This document shows positions 1-7,954 of a stretch of 40,551 nt of DNA, piece by piece. The stretch covers positions 1 through 40,551 of the forward strand of contig CAIZPP010000006.1 in NCBI GenBank assembly GCA_903934875.1. The letters run 5' to 3'. Under the pieces are notes generated by a model. It made no database searches. It worked only from the letters and a program-made list of their open reading frames with translations, and had not been told where the DNA came from. Each line of letters opens with the position of its first letter. Position 1 is the stretch's first letter. The translations under genes and the position numbers were made by a program. This DNA is from an uncultured Methylococcaceae bacterium (GTDB lineage: Bacteria > Pseudomonadota > Gammaproteobacteria > Methylococcales > Methylococcaceae).

Positions 1-1
1 G

Positions 2-139
2 GAACCGGATGCAGAAGCCGATTCGGCCCCTTCGCAACATGTTCCAGCAGTAGCCGCTTGCCCTGACGGCAACCCGGATGGCGGTGCAAAGAAGAAGCTG
101 CTCAGTGTGGAGGGAGCGGTTCGGCTGAGCGAACGATGA
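2..139 (+). CDS. Possible C-terminal end of a truncated upstream gene
   Basis: Frame 2 is open from the window edge to a TGA at 137-139, giving about 45 residues. The piece is Asp/Ala/Pro-rich and then basic (a K-K-K stretch), as expected for a disordered tail. The stop lies just before repeat A begins at 141, so the repeat may have truncated or abutted this gene. No family can be recognised. Another frame is also open for about 16 codons, so the choice of frame is uncertain. Confidence 0.3.
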   Translation, partial: EPDAEADSAPSQHVPAVAACPDGNPDGGAKKKLLSVEGAVRLSER

Positions 140-140
140 G

Positions 141-326
141 AGTAACGACGATATTGGGCGCTTCGCTTAGTGCCAGAGGAACCAAACGTAGGGTGCGCAT
201 TGCGCACCGTTTGCGATGCCGGTTAATTCGATGGAGTTTAGAACATTAGCGTTATTGTCGCAATAATCAAGGTTGGTGGTATCGTCGGCATCCGTTGATG
301 GTGCGCGGTGCGCACCCTACGAGGCT
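141..326 (+). repeat. Repeat A: RAYT-associated REP/BIME element, left copy
   Basis: This 186-bp stretch aligns end to end, without a length change, with 2578-2763 (repeat C) in the same orientation. It contains two inverted REP palindromes: a TAGGGTGCGCATTGCGCACC-type unit at 189-208 and its inverted partner at 301-320. Its first ~22 bases resemble the first codons of the RAYT gene at 2075-2599 (AGTAACGACG...TTGGGC), so it looks like a decayed element end rather than a simple REP. From 327 to 520 I see no gene or clear signal apart from the leader of the next CDS. Confidence 0.8.
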
Positions 327-520
327 GATTTGAACCACGCCGCCCATTATGCCAAAATACCCCGATTGGAAGGCTTGCGCCTGTGGCCGGTGCCCGGTTT
401 TGCAACCTAATCGACGTGCTGCGCGTTTTGCACGGCGCACGGTATTCCAGCGATGTTGACAGACGGCCCGGCTAAAAAACGGCTGGCCGGAATCCCGCCT
501 TGACCTGTGAGGATATGCCC

Positions 521-1735
521 ATGCGTCCGACCCGCTCCGTCGCCCTGGCCTTGCTGCTCGCCCTGGCTGCTCAAGCCGCCCATGCCGAGCGCAAAGCCTT
601 GGTGATTGGCAATGCCCATTATGCCGAAGGCCGCTTGGCGAACCCCATCAATGATGCCGAAGACATGCAAACCCGGCTGAAGGCGCTGGGGTTTGCCGTG
701 GTGTTGCTGGAGGATGCCGTGCTGGAAGACTTCGACCGGGCGCTGGAGCGCTTCGGCCAGTCCTTGCGGGCCGAGGACGACGCGGTGTTTTATTTCGCCG
801 GGCACGGGGCGCAGAGCAACGGCGTCAATTATTTGATCCCCACGGATGCCAAGATCAGCGAAGACGCCGATTTGAAATACAAGGCCGTCAACCTGGGGCT
901 GGCCTTGGACAAGCTGGCCCATGCGCAAAACGGCTTCAAGCTGGCGATCCTTGACGCTTGCCGCAACAACCCCTATGCCCGCAGCCTGCGCGATGGCAGC
1001 CGGGGCTTGGCCCGCGTGGACGCCCCGTCCGGCACCTTGGTCTGGTACGCCGCCCAGCCCGGCAAAGTGGCCGAGGACGGACTAGGCCGCAACGGCGCCT
1101 TCACCGCCCAGTTGCTCGATGCCCTGTCCCAGCCCGGCCTAGACCCCGATGCCCTGTTCAAACGCACCGCCCGCGCCGTCTACCAACAAACCGGCGGGCG
1201 GCAGTTTCCTTATCCTGAAGGCGTGAGCTTAGTGGATTTCCATTTCGCCGCAGGCACTAACCCGACCGCTAAACCACTAGCTCTCGACCCGGCGGCGGTG
1301 GAACTGAGCTTCTGGGACAGCATCAAGGCCAGCGACAACCCGGCGGATTTTGAAGAGTATTTGAAGCAATACCCGCAAGGACGGTTTGCTGGGTTGGCGC
1401 GGAATAGGTTTAATAGTATAGCCAATGAAGAGCTAAAACAAAAAATTGAAATTGAAACCACTAGAATCAAAGAGGATCTAGAGAATTATGATTTGGGTTC
1501 TATAAAATTTGTTGGCACAATACCCTACAATAATACATTATGGGGGCTTTTGAAAATTTCTGACGGGACTATAAATCGAGTTAGAATGGGAAATTATATT
1601 GGTCGAAACTTTGGAAAAATAATACTTGTAAAAGAAGATAAAATCGAATTGCAGGAGTTAGTTTTTGATGATTCAGGAAAGTGGCATAGTCGCAAAAAAA
1701 TAATGTATCTTTCTGTGGTAAACCACGCAAGGTAA
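521..1735 (+). CDS. Secreted caspase-like (peptidase C14) protein with C-terminal PilP-like domain
   Basis: This predicted 404-residue protein starts at ATG 521, chosen because GAGGA at 509-513 is well spaced and the product then opens with a clean signal peptide (residues 1-22, ending A-H-A). Residues 23-240 form a caspase/metacaspase p20-type domain. The catalytic dyad is His95 in F-A-G-H-G and Cys147 in L-D-A-C-R-N-N. Residues ~260-300 hold the F-W-D-S-I / Y-L-K-Q-Y-P-x-G-R-F segment that often follows bacterial caspase domains. Residues ~320-400 read like PilP, the periplasmic type IV pilus alignment protein: S-I-K-F-V-G-T, L-W-G-L-L, D-G-T, R-V-R-M-G-N-Y-I-G, G-K-I, then G-K-W. DNA from about 1400 onward is clearly more AT-rich than the caspase half, which suggests a domain acquired by fusion. 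The gene sits between REP/RAYT repeats. The caspase call is firm; the PilP call is strong by eye but not tested by a profile search. Confidence 0.88.
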   Translation: MRPTRSVALALLLALAAQAAHAERKALVIGNAHYAEGRLANPINDAEDMQTRLKALGFAVVLLEDAVLEDFDRALERFGQSLRAEDDAVFYFAGHGAQSNGVNYLIPTDAKISEDADLKYKAVNLGLALDKLAHAQNGFKLAILDACRNNPYARSLRDGSRGLARVDAPSGTLVWYAAQPGKVAEDGLGRNGAFTAQLLDALSQPGLDPDALFKRTARAVYQQTGGRQFPYPEGVSLVDFHFAAGTNPTAKPLALDPAAVELSFWDSIKASDNPADFEEYLKQYPQGRFAGLARNRFNSIANEELKQKIEIETTRIKEDLENYDLGSIKFVGTIPYNNTLWGLLKISDGTINRVRMGNYIGRNFGKIILVKEDKIELQELVFDDSGKWHSRKKIMYLSVVNHAR

Positions 1736-1751
1736 TACCGAAGCCCAGCGC

Positions 1752-2030
1752 ACCATCAACTCCGTTGAATTAACCGGCATCGCAAACGGTGCGCAATGCG
1801 CACCCTACGATTTATTCCTCTGGCGGTGAACGAACCCGGTAGGGTGCGCATTGCGCACCATCAACGGATGCTGGCAATACCACCGGCGTTGATTATTGCG
1901 ACATTATCGCCGATGCTTCACACTCCGTTGAATTGGCCGGCATCGCAAACGGTGCGCAATGCGCACCCTACGATTTATTCCTCTGGCGGTGAACGAACCC
2001 GGTAGCCTGGTAGGGTGCGTATCGCGCACC
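1752..2030. repeat. Repeat cluster B: inverted REP copies with an 81-bp direct repeat
   Basis: Between the caspase gene and the RAYT gene lie several REP copies in the opposite orientation to A and C. An 81-bp unit at 1762-1842 is repeated at 1925-2005 with about two mismatches. Palindromic units of the GTGCGCAATGCGCACCCTAC type occur near 1789-1809 and 1949-1970. A further TAGGGTGCG-type unit is at 1840-1859 and a degenerate one (TAGGGTGCGTATCGCGCACC) at 2011-2030. The segment from 1840 to about 2000 is a full inverted copy of the A/C element. Confidence 0.8.
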
Positions 2031-2074
2031 ATGAATAAAGGTGGGCAAACGATAAAACCGTTTGCCAATCCGGT

Positions 2075-2599
2075 TTAGAAATATTCGCCGACCGTGTTGG
2101 CCAAATCGGAGAAATCCAGCGGCCCGGCGTTAGGGCAACCCCAATGCGGGTCATAGACACCGCATTTGACCCAGCGATGGAAAGAGGAATAATGTATGTA
2201 ATCAAAATGCCGTTGGTAATCCCGTTCGTCACGCAGAACATGATCCCAAAACCCCCGTTGCCACACACCCCGGCGGCGATGGCGTATCCTTGAATCGGAG
2301 CGGGGTTTTTCCGCGCCACCCAATGCCAGCCATGCATCGGTGAAATGTTTTTTTATCGCCCCCCAGCGTTTGGAAAAATCGCAATCATCCGGCGGTAAAG
2401 TCCAGATGGCGTGCAGGTGTTCAGGCAACATGACCATCGCATCCACACGGAAAGGGGGCCAGCGTTCAAAGCAATCCCGAAATGCAGCCCGCAATAAATC
2501 CCGCGTCAAATCATTGCCCAGTATTTTAGCCCGCCGTTCCGTCACCACGGTGAAGAAACAGGACGCACCCGGTACATAGTAACGACGGTAGTTGGGCAT
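2075..2599 (-). CDS. REP-associated tyrosine transposase (RAYT, Y1_Tnp family)
   Basis: This 174-residue protein has the hallmarks of a single-domain Y1 (IS200-like) nuclease of the RAYT group. The start P-N-Y-R-R-Y-Y-V-P-G-A-S-x-F-F-T-V is typical. The metal-binding HUH-type pair is His61/His63 in P-E-H-L-H, and the D-Y-I-H segment near residue 134 carries the likely nucleophilic Tyr. RAYTs act on REP palindromes, and here such palindromes lie on both sides (cluster B and repeat C). The reading frame is intact, so it may be functional. The coding strand faces the caspase gene. The first 22 bases of the gene belong to the 186-bp repeat that is duplicated at 141-326. Confidence 0.92.
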   Translation of the reverse strand: MPNYRRYYVPGASCFFTVVTERRAKILGNDLTRDLLRAAFRDCFERWPPFRVDAMVMLPEHLHAIWTLPPDDCDFSKRWGAIKKHFTDAWLALGGAEKPRSDSRIRHRRRGVWQRGFWDHVLRDERDYQRHFDYIHYSSFHRWVKCGVYDPHWGCPNAGPLDFSDLANTVGEYF

Positions 2600-2763
2600 A
2601 TTCGCTTAGCGCCTGAGGAATAAATCGTAGGGTGCGCATTGCGCACCGTTGGCGATGCCGGTTAATGGCGGAGTTTAGAACATCGGCGATATTGTCGCAA
2701 TAATCAACGTCGATGGCATTATCAGCAACCGTTGATGGTGCGCGTTGCATACCCTACGAGGCT
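2578..2763 (+). repeat. Repeat C: RAYT-associated REP/BIME element, right copy
   Basis: Same-orientation partner of repeat A (141-326), of equal length (186 bp) and overlapping the first codons of the RAYT gene. It contains the REP palindrome at 2628-2647 and a slightly degenerate inverted partner ending at about 2757. It closes the accessory patch that holds the caspase-like gene and the RAYT. Confidence 0.8.
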
Positions 2764-2793
2764 CAAAATGAGAATTGCTGACCGGAGTTCGAT

Positions 2794-2820
2794 TTGCTTA
2801 CGCAACGACTTGTGTATAAT
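2794..2820 (+). promoter_or_regulatory. Possible sigma70 promoter for rluF-TSUP
   Basis: A perfect TATAAT lies at 2815-2820, preceded by TGTG. A TTGCTT that could serve as -35 lies at 2794-2799 with a short 15-nt spacer. The element is about 165 bp upstream of rluF and is the best promoter candidate in this gap. Confidence 0.45.
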
Positions 2821-2983
2821 GATGAGCGCCCTGCGGATGGTGTTGGTGTGAGGGCAAATCGAAAGTTTGCTTTACTTCCGGCACTTATGGGCTTCCCTCA
2901 ACTCAATCAAACCATCCTGTGTCTGAACTCCTTTGCAAAATGATATAACCCAACAAGTAACTGTTCGATATTAAAAACGTTGT

Positions 2984-3685
2984 ATGAGGCTCAACAAATT
3001 CATCAGCGAAACCGGAGTCTGTTCCCGCCGCGAGGCGGACGAGTGGATTGCCAAGGGGCGGGTTAGCATTAATGGCGTCAAGGCGCAGCTTGGTAGCCAA
3101 GTTGGCGACGGCGACGAGGTCACGGTGGACCGGCAGCGGATAGGTGCTAAGCCCAAGTCGGTTTATATCATGCTCAACAAACCCGTAGGCATCACTTGCA
3201 CCACGGAGCGGCATATCCACGGCAATATAATCGATTTCGTCGGCCATGCCGAGCGTATCTTCCCGATTGGACGCTTGGACAAAGATTCCGAGGGCTTGAT
3301 CTTGCTGACGAATAATGGCGATATCATCAACCAGTTATTGCGCTCGGAAAATCACCATGAGAAAGAATATGCCGTGACCGTCGATAAACCGCTGACGGAG
3401 ACTTTCCTGAAGAAAATGGCTGGCGGGGTGCGCATCCTTGATACGGTAACCAAGCCCTGTAAAATCAGGCAGACGGGCAAGTGTGAATTCAACATCATCC
3501 TGACCCAGGGCTTGAACCGGCAAATCCGCCGCATGTGCGAACTATTGGGTTACAGCGTGCGCCATTTGCGGCGCTTCCGCTTTGTCAACCTCAAGCTGGG
3601 GACACTGAAGAGCGGGCAGTGGCGCAATCTGACAGAGGCGGAATTGAGTAAGCTGCTGGGCTTGGAAAAGCATGACAGAAATTGA
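2984..3685 (+). CDS. rluF: 23S rRNA pseudouridine(2604) synthase RluF
   Basis: RluF isomerises a uridine of 23S rRNA to pseudouridine. The 233-residue product has an N-terminal S4 RNA-binding domain (residues 1-60, opening [11 protein letters not shown] and C-S-R-R-E-A-D). The RsuA/RluB/E/F catalytic domain follows, with Asp99 in the motif [10 protein letters not shown]. The segment [11 protein letters not shown] and the surrounding sequence fit RluF better than RluB or RluE. It is shorter than the E. coli enzyme because the variable C-terminal tail is missing. The ATG is not preceded by a clear Shine-Dalgarno. Its last 14 bases overlap the start of the TSUP gene, which suggests translational coupling. 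Confidence 0.92.
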   Translation: MRLNKFISETGVCSRREADEWIAKGRVSINGVKAQLGSQVGDGDEVTVDRQRIGAKPKSVYIMLNKPVGITCTTERHIHGNIIDFVGHAERIFPIGRLDKDSEGLILLTNNGDIINQLLRSENHHEKEYAVTVDKPLTETFLKKMAGGVRILDTVTKPCKIRQTGKCEFNIILTQGLNRQIRRMCELLGYSVRHLRRFRFVNLKLGTLKSGQWRNLTEAELSKLLGLEKHDRN

Positions 3686-4433
3686 ATGGTTACTGATAGG
3701 CTTGGCAGCGGTGGCGGCAGGAGCGGTTAACGCATTGGCGGGTGGCGGCACACTCATCACGTTTCCTGTTCTTACTGCGCTAGGCATTCCGACCGTAGTG
3801 GCCAATATCACCAATACGGTTGCCCTTTGTCCTGGTTACTTGGCCGCGACGTTTGCTCAACGCAAGGACTTGCGTGGCCAGCGCAGGCGTTTATGCCTGT
3901 ATCTGCCAGCCGGGGCCTTGGGTGGAACACTGGGTGGCTTCTTGCTGTTGCACACGGGGGAGCAGGCGTTTCAGGCCGTGGTTCCCTATCTGATTTTGTT
4001 TGCGGCCGGTTTGCTTGCCGCGCAAGATGCCTTTAAGGCATGGCTGTTGCGCCGTTCCGCGCACCCAGGCCACTTACATAGCCAGGAAAATAGGGGTGTG
4101 CTACCGGCATTCTTGGCTTCCCTCTATGGCGGTTATTTCGGGGCTGGCGTCAGTGTTATCGTGTTGGCTGTTCTTGGCCTGATGCTTGACGATCCTCTGA
4201 ACCGGCTCAACGCCTTGAAACAGGCCATATCCTTTGCCATCAATATTGCGGCAGCCACCTTTTTCCTCTTTTCAGGGCTGGTTTTGTGGCCCGTGGCCTT
4301 GGTCATGGCTGTGGGTGCCCTAGTCGGAGGCACCTTGGGTGGCAAGCTGGCTGGCCGCATCAGGCCTGTCTTGTTGCGATGGTTGGTGGTGGCGATAGGC
4401 ATTGGGGTTGCCGTCGTTTACCTCATCCGTTGA
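3672..4433 (+). CDS. TSUP family (TauE/SafE) membrane transporter
   Basis: This 253-residue membrane protein has about eight hydrophobic helices arranged as two similar halves, as in the TauE/SafE/TSUP family. The glycine-rich N-terminal signature [10 protein letters not shown] followed by N-x-T-N-T-V-A is characteristic. Family members export sulfite, sulfoacetate or related organosulfur anions across the inner membrane, but the substrate cannot be told from sequence. Sulfite is a plausible guess given soxY/soxZ elsewhere in the window. The start overlaps the end of rluF by 14 bases. Confidence 0.88.
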   Translation: MTEIEWLLIGLAAVAAGAVNALAGGGTLITFPVLTALGIPTVVANITNTVALCPGYLAATFAQRKDLRGQRRRLCLYLPAGALGGTLGGFLLLHTGEQAFQAVVPYLILFAAGLLAAQDAFKAWLLRRSAHPGHLHSQENRGVLPAFLASLYGGYFGAGVSVIVLAVLGLMLDDPLNRLNALKQAISFAINIAAATFFLFSGLVLWPVALVMAVGALVGGTLGGKLAGRIRPVLLRWLVVAIGIGVAVVYLIR

Positions 4434-4917
4434 GTCCATTCATGGCAGGGGCTGGTTATGAGATTTCTGTGTTAGTTATGTTCGATACCGAACAGACTGG
4501 CTCACAGGGAAAGGAAATAATCATATCAAATGACGAAGTGTGCCTTCATAGGCACCCTAACATCCATGCAAATTGTTTTGCACCCCTGATGATGAGAGCC
4601 ATACCTAGTAGGGTACGCTATGCGTACCTTCAAGGGCGAACAATGGTACGCACAGTGTACCCTACATGGATACTGTACTTTCATGGCAAGCCATTCACGC
4701 TGTGCATGATTCCGCGGCTTATTAAGCATAACTACCAACTAAGGCCAAGCTTAACTAAACAATGGACAACGAATATGCTAAACAGGCAGAAACCCGATTA
4801 GCGCTTTCTTGAACCTGTGTGGCTTACCCGACACTGGGACGCAGTATGTTCGCGCTGCCGAAGGGAATGGGAATGCGCCATAAAGACCGAAAAGACTAAC
4901 TTCAAGGACGGACCGCC
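4434..4917. other. 484-bp non-coding gap
   Basis: No open frame here shows family resemblance or a convincing start. Apart from the palindromic pair at 4608-4665 the sequence is rather AT-rich and featureless. A purine-rich AAGGACGG about 8 bases before ATG 4918 is the ribosome binding site of the next gene. Confidence 0.6.
4608..4665. repeat. Repeat D: diverged REP palindrome pair
   Basis: TAGGGTACGCTATGCGTACC at 4609-4628 and an inverted partner at 4645-4665 (GGTACGCACAGTGTACCCTAC) form a short BIME-like pair. Relative to the A/B/C palindromes, a G-C pair in the stem is replaced by A-T on both sides, so base pairing is kept while sequence changes. It is probably a sister REP subfamily. Confidence 0.65.
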
Positions 4918-6381
4918 ATGGGGACCGGCATTTTTGATTTGCTGCGCGACGGTTGGCATATCGCTACCATCGGAACTGGGCTGCTTCTTTCGCTCTTGGC
5001 GACGGGTCACGCGGTTCTCAACAAGCGTGAACCGGGTGCCGCCATCGCATGGGTTGGATTCGTTTGGCTTGTGCCCTGGGTCGGGGCTGTCATGTACTTC
5101 ATTTTCGGCGTCAATCGCCTACGCCATAAAGCCGCTGCGTTGCGAAGGAACCTTGAACGGTACCGGGCGCAAGCCGCGCAAGCCGAATGTCCGCCGGAAG
5201 AATTGCAGCACCATCTGCCGGATCACGGAGAGCATTTGAAGATGCTGGCTAGGGTCGTTGGAGGTGTGGTTGATCGGCCTTTGCTGCCGGGCAATCGGAT
5301 CAATCTATTGGTGAACGGAGATGAAGCTTATCCGGCCATGCTGGAGGCGATCCAACACGCACGCCAGACAATTGCGTTCGTAACCTATATATTTGATCGG
5401 GACGAAGTCGGGATGGCCTTTGCGCATGCGCTGGGCGAAGCTGTGCGCCGTGGGGTGGAAGTGCGGGTGCTGGTTGACGCGACCGGGATTCTTTATTCCT
5501 GGCCCACCATTCTCCAAACGTTGCGACAAGAGGGAGTAAGACATGCTCGATTTCTTCCTGCTTTTGCGTTGTGGCATTTGATGTCGATGAACATGCGCAT
5601 ACACCGGAAAATATTGGTGGTGGATGGGTGCGTGGGTTTTACCGGCGGCATGAACATTCGATTGGGGCACTGCCTGCAACGCCAACCGCCAAACCCGGTG
5701 CAGGACATCCATTTCCGATTGGAGGGTTCTGTGGTGAGCCAATTGCAAGAGGTGTTCACCGACGACTGGCTGTTCACGACCGGCGAAGCCTTGCGCGGCG
5801 AGGCGTGGTTCCCCAAAACCAAAGTCGCGGGTCAAGTGTTGGCGCGGGGCGTGACCGATGGCCCGGATGAGAATTTTGAGAAGCTTTTTTGGACGCTGTT
5901 GGGTGCCCTATCGATTGCCCGCCATTCAGTTCGCATCGTGACGCCCTATTTTTTGCCTGCCCCTGCCTTGGTGTCCGCACTGAATCTGGCGGCCATGCGG
6001 GGTGTGCAAGTTGACATCCTGTTGCCTGCGCGGAGCAACCTGCCGTTCGTGTTGTGGGCTTCCCGCGGCATGTGGTCGCAAGTGCTCCAGCACGGTTGCC
6101 GGATTTGGCTGACCCCGCCGCCCTTCGATCACTCAAAACTCATGCTGGTGGATGGTTGCTGGGTGCTGTTGGGGTCGGCCAACTGGGATCCGCGCAGCTT
6201 GCGTCTTAACTTCGAATTCAACGTGGAATGTTACGACACCGAACTGGCCCGGCGGCTTGAACAGTGGGTCGAGATGAAGCGGGTCGGCGCCCATCCTGTG
6301 ACGAGGGAGGAGGTCAATGCCCGCCCGCTTCCGGCTCGTCTGCGCGACGGCGTTGCGCGATTGCTGATGCCGTACTTGTAG
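4918..6381 (+). CDS. cls: Cardiolipin synthase (phospholipase D superfamily)
   Basis: This 487-residue membrane protein likely condenses two phosphatidylglycerol molecules to cardiolipin. Two N-terminal hydrophobic helices (about 15-32 and 43-64) form the PLDc_N region. Two HKD phosphodiesterase motifs follow: H229-x-K231...D236 followed by G-G-M-N, and H405-x-K407...D412 followed by G-S-A-N-W-D-x-R-S. The R-S-L-R-L-N-F-E-F-N ending of the second motif is typical of bacterial Cls. Length matches the ClsA-like family. The start is supported by AAGGACGG just upstream. It appears monocistronic. Confidence 0.9.
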   Translation: MGTGIFDLLRDGWHIATIGTGLLLSLLATGHAVLNKREPGAAIAWVGFVWLVPWVGAVMYFIFGVNRLRHKAAALRRNLERYRAQAAQAECPPEELQHHLPDHGEHLKMLARVVGGVVDRPLLPGNRINLLVNGDEAYPAMLEAIQHARQTIAFVTYIFDRDEVGMAFAHALGEAVRRGVEVRVLVDATGILYSWPTILQTLRQEGVRHARFLPAFALWHLMSMNMRIHRKILVVDGCVGFTGGMNIRLGHCLQRQPPNPVQDIHFRLEGSVVSQLQEVFTDDWLFTTGEALRGEAWFPKTKVAGQVLARGVTDGPDENFEKLFWTLLGALSIARHSVRIVTPYFLPAPALVSALNLAAMRGVQVDILLPARSNLPFVLWASRGMWSQVLQHGCRIWLTPPPFDHSKLMLVDGCWVLLGSANWDPRSLRLNFEFNVECYDTELARRLEQWVEMKRVGAHPVTREEVNARPLPARLRDGVARLLMPYL

Positions 6382-6524
6382 TCCGTAATTTTTGGGTGGG
6401 CAAATCCCTCTGGCATGGGCGAGCTTTGCGGCAATGTTGAACTTTACGATTTGGCGGCTGAATCCATGAGGTGTAATGCTCCCAATCCTCTACTTAACCC
6501 TCTACTTTCCGAATGAGAATTACC

Positions 6525-6983
6525 ATGCACAATTTCGAACAAGTCAAAGACGTTCTCGAATACGGTCAAAAAATCCACGCCGACCTACAGTCATTTTACC
6601 GTTCCATCAACGACGAAAAACAGCAGACTCGCGTCAAGATGCTGCTGGATTTTCTGAGCGGACACGAACTGCATCGCGAGGAGGCGCTGGCCGATTTTGA
6701 GGGTCGGGCCAAAAAGCAGATTTTGGAGACTTGGCTGCAATACAAACCTAGTATTGACATCGAAAAACTGATCGGCGATCAATCCATTCAGCCAAACATG
6801 CCGATGGACGAGGTCACCAAGATTGCCGTCGATTTCGACAATGCCCTGATCGAACTTTACCGTGAAACGGCGGCAGGAACCGACATCCCCCAAGTCAAGC
6901 AATTATTCGAGAACCTGCTGGAAATGGAAAACAATGAGAAGCTAAGATTCGTGCGTGACGCCGGTCAGTTGAATGACATTTGA
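6525..6983 (+). CDS. Small helical protein of unknown function
   Basis: This 152-residue soluble protein begins M-H-N-F-E-Q-V-K-D-V-L. ATG 6525 was preferred to ATG 6513 because GAGAA at 6515-6519 then serves as ribosome binding site. It is predicted to be almost all helical and acidic, with the segment H-E-L-H-R-E-E near residue 50 and E-N-L-L-E-M-E-N-N-E-K near the end. The helix pattern with spaced Glu/His residues recalls ferritin-like four-helix bundles, but no complete metal-binding set is certain. It lies between a cardiolipin synthase and a BON-domain protein, which would fit an envelope or stress setting. Confidence 0.75.
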   Translation: MHNFEQVKDVLEYGQKIHADLQSFYRSINDEKQQTRVKMLLDFLSGHELHREEALADFEGRAKKQILETWLQYKPSIDIEKLIGDQSIQPNMPMDEVTKIAVDFDNALIELYRETAAGTDIPQVKQLFENLLEMENNEKLRFVRDAGQLNDI

Positions 6984-7175
6984 GCGCTTGCCATAAAATC
7001 CGGCTGATGAGAACCGGTCGTTTCTGAATTTGACATTAAGCTTAGGAAAAACCCAAGCAATGCAAACAATGGAAGGATTGGGATATTTTTATCCTAATGT
7101 TGGTTTACGCACAGATCAAATTGCGCGATTCCAAGAGACTGAGCTTCCCTTAACTACTGAAACGGAAGGACTATC

Positions 7176-7829
7176 ATGAAGACCGATACACAATTGCAAC
7201 AAGACGTTATCGCAGAACTGAACTGGGAACCCTCGGTCGATGCCGCGCAAATCGGCGTCGAAGTTAAAGATGGAATCGTGACCTTGGCCGGTCGTGTGAG
7301 CAGTTACGCTGAAAAATGGAATGCCGAGCGTGCTGCTCAACGGGTATCGGGCGTCAAGGCACTGGCCATCGAGCTGGACGTTACGCTACTCGGATTGGGC
7401 AAGCGAACTGATGCCGATATCGCGCGCTCGGTGGAAAATGTCTTGCAGTGGAAGACGTTTTTGTCGAATGACGCGATCAAGGTCATGGTAGAAGACGGCT
7501 GGATCACGTTATCGGGTGAAGTGGACTGGCAATATCAAAGGCTGGCTGCGGCAGATGCAGTGCGCTATCTCATCGGTGTGAGAGGTGTCAGTGATAATAT
7601 CATGATCAAATCCCAGGTGACCCCGACAAACGTCAAATCAGACATAGAGGCTGCCCTGTATCGTCGGGCCGAGCATGACGGGCAGAACATCTCGGTCGAA
7701 GTCCATGGAGCCGATGTGACGTTGACTGGCAAAGTACACGGTTGGGATGAACGTGAATTGGCGACCCATGCCGCTTGGGGTACACCCGGTGTGCGCAAGG
7801 TGGTGGACAACTTGACCATCGCCTATTGA
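7176..7829 (+). CDS. Triple BON-domain protein
   Basis: This 217-residue protein has three BON repeats (about residues 5-70, 78-148 and 150-217). Each shows the pattern D-x-x-I-x-x-x-V/L followed by V-x-V-x-D-G-x-V/I-T-L-x-G and a final V-x-x-V-x-D/N. BON domains are thought to bind phospholipid or other envelope surfaces, and OsmY-like members respond to osmotic stress. Unlike OsmY there is no signal peptide, so this copy may be cytoplasmic. GAAGGA six bases upstream of the ATG supports the start. It converges with the alcohol dehydrogenase gene. Confidence 0.88.
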   Translation: MKTDTQLQQDVIAELNWEPSVDAAQIGVEVKDGIVTLAGRVSSYAEKWNAERAAQRVSGVKALAIELDVTLLGLGKRTDADIARSVENVLQWKTFLSNDAIKVMVEDGWITLSGEVDWQYQRLAAADAVRYLIGVRGVSDNIMIKSQVTPTNVKSDIEAALYRRAEHDGQNISVEVHGADVTLTGKVHGWDERELATHAAWGTPGVRKVVDNLTIAY

Positions 7830-7954
7830 AATCGGCATGGAGGGGAGGGTCACCCCGTTCGGGCCTTCCCCGTTCTCAGAATAATGCCGGGCATTCAACA
7901 TTCTCAAACGAAAAACATGCCAGCATATTCCAACCCTTGAACGAAGCCCAATGT

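Noticed and set aside
141-326. CRISPR array from repeated GTGCGC units
   Set aside because: The repeats are inverted palindromic pairs with irregular spacing and a RAYT nearby, not regular direct repeats with unique spacers.
7030-7058. TTGACA at 7030 as a promoter for the BON gene
   Set aside because: No acceptable -10 lies 16-18 bases downstream.
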